Assembly (NCBI GenBank): GCA_009775195.1
Contig: VSPF01000109.1
Coordinates: 1 to 9,984 of the forward strand
Direction of reading: 5' to 3'
From: Muribaculaceae bacterium
GTDB lineage: Bacteria > Bacteroidota > Bacteroidia > Bacteroidales > Muribaculaceae
DNA: 9,984 nt
Part shown: piece by piece, positions 7,674 through 9,984 of the stretch
Position numbering within the stretch: the first letter of the stretch is position 1
Layout: the number at the start of each line of letters is the position of its first letter
Translations under genes and position numbers: made by a program
The notes under the pieces: generated by a model
Databases searched by the model: none
What the model was told of the DNA's origin: nothing
What the model saw: the letters and a program-made list of their open reading frames with translations, nothing else

Positions 7674-7722
7674 GTTGAAGAAACGCAAAGACATAAGGTC
7701 AAAAAATACAAAAAATTTTTGC
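7674..7722 (+). repeat. direct repeat copy 1, degenerate promoter-like segment
   Basis: GTTGAAGAAAC followed by ACATAAGGTCAAAAA, then CAAAAAATTTTTGC. The same blocks, in the same order and slightly closer together, recur at 7938-7985, where they form the promoter of the next gene. This copy has only a poor -7 box (AATTTTTG instead of TAnnTTTG). It may be a decayed duplicate. Confidence 0.55.
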
Positions 7723-7742
7723 TGCATATAGAAGGGCCATTA

Positions 7743-7861
7743 TAGGAGCTCGAACCTCCGGGACGAGCCATTTTCGAGACGAGATTTATAGCTTATATTC
7801 AGATGGTTACGAAGTAAATGTTTCGCCTTTCATATGGCTGGCCCCGAGGTTCCAGCTCCTA
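7743..7861. repeat. imperfect inverted repeat with covarying hairpins
   Basis: The arm 7743-7770 (starts TAGGAGCTCGAACC) is largely complementary to 7835-7861 (ends TTCCAGCTCCTA), separated by 64 bases. Each arm also has a small internal stem, GCTCG/CGAGC in the left and GCTGG/CCAGC (read on the minus strand) in the right. The changed pair is compensated. A more distant relative on the minus strand lies near 7907-7931 (GCCGGAGATTTGGGGCC). The family differs in sequence from the element at 4285-4475 but has the same style. Its role is unknown. Confidence 0.6.
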
Positions 7862-7937
7862 CATTAGCTACAGTTCGACACAACTGAATATGCACCGACA
7901 TTTAGGCATGGCCCCAAATCTCCGGCTTTGTGGCTGA

Positions 7938-7985
7938 GATGAAGAAACATAAGGTCAAAAAGGACAAAAATTCGTATCTTTGCAG
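7938..7985 (+). repeat. direct repeat copy 2, overlapping the regulator promoter
   Basis: GATGAAGAAAC, ATAAGGTCAAAAA, GGACAAAAATTCG, then TATCTTTGC. It shares GAAGAAAC and ACATAAGGTCAAAAA with 7674-7705, about 260 bp upstream. The second half contains the -7 box used for the next gene. Confidence 0.55.
7975..7982 (+). promoter_or_regulatory. Bacteroidetes-type -7 promoter box
   Basis: TATCTTTG is an exact match to the Bacteroidetes housekeeping -7 consensus TAnnTTTG. Transcription would start near 7987-7990. No clear TTTG -33 element is found about 20 bases upstream; that position reads TCAAAAAGG. Starts at 8005 or 8023 fit a short leader. The box also shows that a TTG at 7980 cannot be the translation start. 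Confidence 0.65.
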
Positions 7986-8022
7986 ACGGATTTTGTGTCT
8001 CAATATGCTTTTTCGTCTCATT

Positions 8023-9758
8023 ATGCCGTTCAAGTACTTGATAATCTTATTGGTAGCCTTTGCTGCCTGCACCGTCGACAGTCGTCACCGCCAGCTTGCG
8101 ATGGCCGATGCCGTAATGGAGTCGGCCCCGACAGCGCCATGACTATCCTCGCCGATGTCGACACCGCCTCCCTGTCGCAGTCTGACTATGCCTATTACTG
8201 CCTGCTTTATACCCAGGGGCAGATAAAGACGTGGACTGTCTTGCAGTCCGATTCATTGTTTCATGTGGCCTACGATGCCTTCCGCGACCATAGCGACAGC
8301 GACCTTCGCCGCAGGGTTTATTTCTATAACGCCCAGATTGAGTTTAACCGTGGCGACTTGCAACCGGCAATGCGCGATGTGCTTACTGCCTACGAAATCG
8401 CTAAGGCTGAGCATAATAACTACTGGCTCGCCAAAAGTGCCGAGATGATTGGCGATATATTTACACGTACGTACAACTATCCCCAATCAGAAAAATATCG
8501 CCTCGAGGCCGTTCGATACTATAAAAGTGCGGGCCGTGAAAACTCGCACCGATATGCCCTATGCGATTTGGCTCTGAATTATCATAATCAAAATATGTAT
8601 GATAAAGGTGGTGCTTTATTGGATAGTTTACGTACTGTACTTGAAGACAGCACTCCTATAGATACTGCCTTGTTGGCTTACCTTTATGATGTTGATGTTC
8701 CTTTTTTATATAGAGAAGGGAGATATAATGAAATTAGACAAGCTTATGATTTGTATTTGAATGAATTCTATGGAGATGTTGATGGTAGTTATAATAATAT
8801 TTATCTAAGTAACATTGAAGGAGAGACTGGTGATATAGAACAGGCTTCACAACGTATGGCATTAGCATTTAAGTTGGCTAAAGACGAGCAAGAGTCTGGG
8901 GCTGCATTTTATGGCTATTATTGCCAGGCTAAATCATGTGAGGATTATAAACTTGCGACTTCTTTATGTGATACATTGTTATGGTTTCAGAGCAGAATAA
9001 TTGAGAGAATAGCAGATGAGTCAGTAACAGTTGTTCAACGAGATTTCTATAATCAAAAAGCGCAAATAGAAAAAAAGAAATCAAAATTTTATTTTCTCTT
9101 GGTATTAGTTTCAATGGTTATTGTTACGATTATTGTTATTATGGCAGTTGTTATATATCGATTGAAATTGAGGTCAAAAAATGAGGAAATCGCAAATCAA
9201 GTTTCTGCTTTTATGGATTTTAAAGATAGTTTGGATATGATAAAATCAGAAAACTTAAGATTAAACGAAGAACTGTCAAATTCATCTAATACATTATCGG
9301 CTCTCCAGCAACAACTTGCAGATAAATACAAAGATGAAAACAAGTATACCTTGATGGTTGAACAATTGTTTAAGGATAAATGGAATACATTTAATCATTT
9401 GTGTAATGATTATTTTGAATTTTTAGAATCAGATAAAAATCCAAATAGAATAATCAAAGATATTGAAAACGAATTAAAAGAAATACGTAATCCTAATAAT
9501 CTCTTTGAAATTGAAAAATCGGTTGATGAATATCTTGGTGGCGTCATGACTCTTTTAAGGATGGAAGTACCCACTCTAAAAGAAGATGATGTAGTGTTTC
9601 TGTCTCTTGTTTTCGCTGGTTTTTCAGTCCGTGCAGTTTGTTTGATTATTGGTATTAAATATAAGAACTTTTATCTTCGAAAGTCTCGTTTGGTCAAAAA
9701 AATTTCTAATTCTGGAGCTCCTCATTTGGATTTCTTCTTGAATAAATTAGGTAAATAG
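8023..9758 (+). CDS. membrane-bound TPR/HTH regulator, frameshifted near its N-terminus
   Basis: Member of a Bacteroidetes family with a periplasmic TPR sensor, one membrane helix and a cytoplasmic helix-turn-helix output. ATG 8023 (or 8005) opens a lipoprotein-like signal, MPFKYLIILLVAFAAC, then TVDSRHRQLAMADAVMESAP. This frame stops at 8140-8142. The body continues in the frame one base back from 8127, reading PDSAMTILADVD, exactly as the family normally continues. One extra C in the 8126-8129 run would restore a 578-residue protein (numbering below). It shows TPR-like helices about 60-340, a TM helix about 356-381 (FYFLLVLVSMVIVTIIVIMA), a coiled coil about 385-440, and a C-terminal HTH about 521-561 (VFAGFSVRAVCLIIGIKYKN, RKSRL). 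Without the signal part, ATG 8139 could start a shorter protein. Base composition falls sharply inside the TPR region near 8580. It may be a frameshift mutant, phase-variable, or a sequencing error. The family is fairly sure, the target unknown. Confidence 0.78.
8126..8129 (+). other. frameshift site (run of four Cs) in the regulator gene
   Basis: The upstream frame reads S-A-P-T-A-P-stop (8122-8142). Shifting back one base within the C run gives S-A-P-D-S-A-M and runs open to 9755. PDSAM is the family-typical continuation after the signal-peptide region. The heptamer GGCCCCG is not a classical X-XXY-YYZ slippery site, so programmed -1 shifting is not the first explanation. Confidence 0.7.
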
Positions 9759-9784
9759 TTGACTTTTAATGGAATGCGTTGTTG

Positions 9785-9816
9785 TATATCAATATCTTTC
9801 GCAATAGGTTGATATA
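9785..9816. other. hairpin downstream of the regulator
   Basis: TATATCAA (9785-9792) and TTGATATA (9809-9816) form a perfect 8-bp stem of mostly A-T pairs around a 16-base loop. It lies 27 bases after the regulator stop, between two convergent reading frames. It is weak for a terminator and has no T-run. It could equally be a protein-binding palindrome. Confidence 0.35.
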
Positions 9817-9830
9817 TAGCGATTTAAGTA

Positions 9831-9904
9831 ATGAGGCAAAATTGTTTTTATTTCTTTGCGTAATGTGTTGATTATCAGTTGTGTGGAGTATTGGATGAGG
9901 CAAA
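9831..9904. repeat. 10-bp direct repeat in the 3' spacer
   Basis: ATGAGGCAAA occurs at 9831-9840 and 9895-9904, 64 bp apart. The sequences on either side are not similar. It may be chance in AT-rich DNA or a pair of binding sites. Confidence 0.3.
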
Positions 9905-9926
9905 TAAATATTAGAGTTTACATCAA

Positions 9927-9984
9927 TTAAAAGTTTATGCTAAGCGCGAGAAGCCAAACGCCAATTATGAAGGCCAGCGGCAAT
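9927..9984 (-). CDS. possible C-terminus of a membrane protein, partial
   Basis: On the minus strand a frame open from the right edge reads LPLAFIIGVWLLALSINF and then stops (TAA, 9929-9927). This looks like a final transmembrane helix. The DNA here is GC-richer than the spacer to its left, as expected for coding sequence in this genome. Only 18 residues are visible, so the family cannot be named and the call may be wrong. If real, the gene is convergent with the regulator. Confidence 0.35.
   Translation of the reverse strand, partial: LPLAFIIGVWLLALSINF

Larger units (their letters stand above)
7657..7974. other. gene-free stretch with diverged repeats
   Basis: About 320 bp between the GH43-like stop and the promoter of the next gene. 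No credible ORF, tRNA or canonical terminator is seen. It holds a promoter-like direct repeat (7674-7722 against 7938-7985), an imperfect inverted repeat (7743-7770 with 7835-7861) and a weaker third relative of that repeat near 7907-7931. These are described separately. Confidence 0.6.
8580..9926. other. AT-rich segment starting inside the regulator gene
   Basis: Hand counts of G+C per 60 bases: 33 at 8281-8340, 27 at 8461-8520, 29 at 8521-8580, then 18 at 8581-8640, 24 at 8641-8700, 15 at 8701-8760 and 12 at 9421-9480. The low composition continues to about 9930, where GC-richer sequence returns. The reading frame stays open across the change, so the shift is within one gene (near residue 187 of the restored protein). 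Confidence 0.7.

Noticed and set aside
7743..7770. tRNA T-arm-like sequence (GGTTCGAGCTCC on the minus strand)
   Set aside because: The stem does not pair as a T-arm and no acceptor, D or anticodon arm is present around it. It is better explained as a repeat arm.
7980..8126. TTG at 7980 as start of the regulator
   Set aside because: It lies inside the -7 promoter box, and the first 49 residues of that frame do not resemble a signal peptide, whereas the neighbouring frame does.
9845..9862. possible -7 box (TTTCTTTG) in the spacer after the regulator
   Set aside because: The first bases do not match TAnnTTTG, no -33 element is in place, and no plus-strand gene follows within the window.

Overview
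This window looks like chromosomal DNA of a Bacteroidales bacterium, most likely a Muribaculaceae-type gut commensal. The reasons are GC-rich coding DNA that still uses ATA for isoleucine freely, gene starts without a strong Shine-Dalgarno sequence, a good Bacteroidetes -7 promoter box (TAnnTTTG), and protein families typical of that phylum: an HME-type RND efflux set, a FemAB-like GNAT protein, a GH43-like secreted protein and a membrane-bound TPR/helix-turn-helix regulator. The family-level placement is inference.

Layout, left to right. Positions 1-1122 hold a histidine-rich lipoprotein adaptor (CusB/CzcB type) whose start lies off the left edge. Positions 1135-4221 hold a full-length heavy-metal-type RND permease (CusA/CzcA type). 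Positions 4222-4536 are a gene-free stretch dominated by a nested, almost symmetric palindromic element (4285-4475) built from two kinds of small hairpin, one of which shows a compensatory base-pair change between copies. Positions 4537-5703 hold a TolC/CusC-type outer-membrane channel protein. It is followed by a FemAB-like acyltransferase-fold protein (5712-6683, 8 bp gap) and a secreted GH43-like protein (6691-7656, 7 bp gap). Positions 7657-7974 are gene-free and hold a second family of diverged palindromic repeats plus a direct duplication of a promoter-like segment. A Bacteroidetes-type promoter at 7975-7982 leads into a TPR/transmembrane/HTH regulator gene (8023-9758). The final bases look like the 3' end of a membrane-protein gene on the minus strand.

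How the genes fit together. The adaptor, permease and channel form a complete tripartite efflux pump, probably for metal cations. The three methionines that bind Cu/Ag in E. coli CusA are not present at the matching positions, so the substrate is open. The FemAB-like and GH43-like genes are packed tightly behind the channel gene and are probably co-transcribed with it, although they have no obvious role in metal efflux. The palindromic element sits between the pump's inner-membrane and outer-membrane parts and may split or attenuate the operon.

The most unusual gene is the last one. Its signal-peptide part and its main body are in different frames, and one missing C in a run of four Cs would explain this exactly. 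Its base composition also drops abruptly in the middle of the TPR region (near 8580) from about 45-55% GC to 20-40% GC. That suggests a mosaic gene made by recombination, or an assembly chimera. I saw no tRNA, rRNA, CRISPR array, transposase or defence system.
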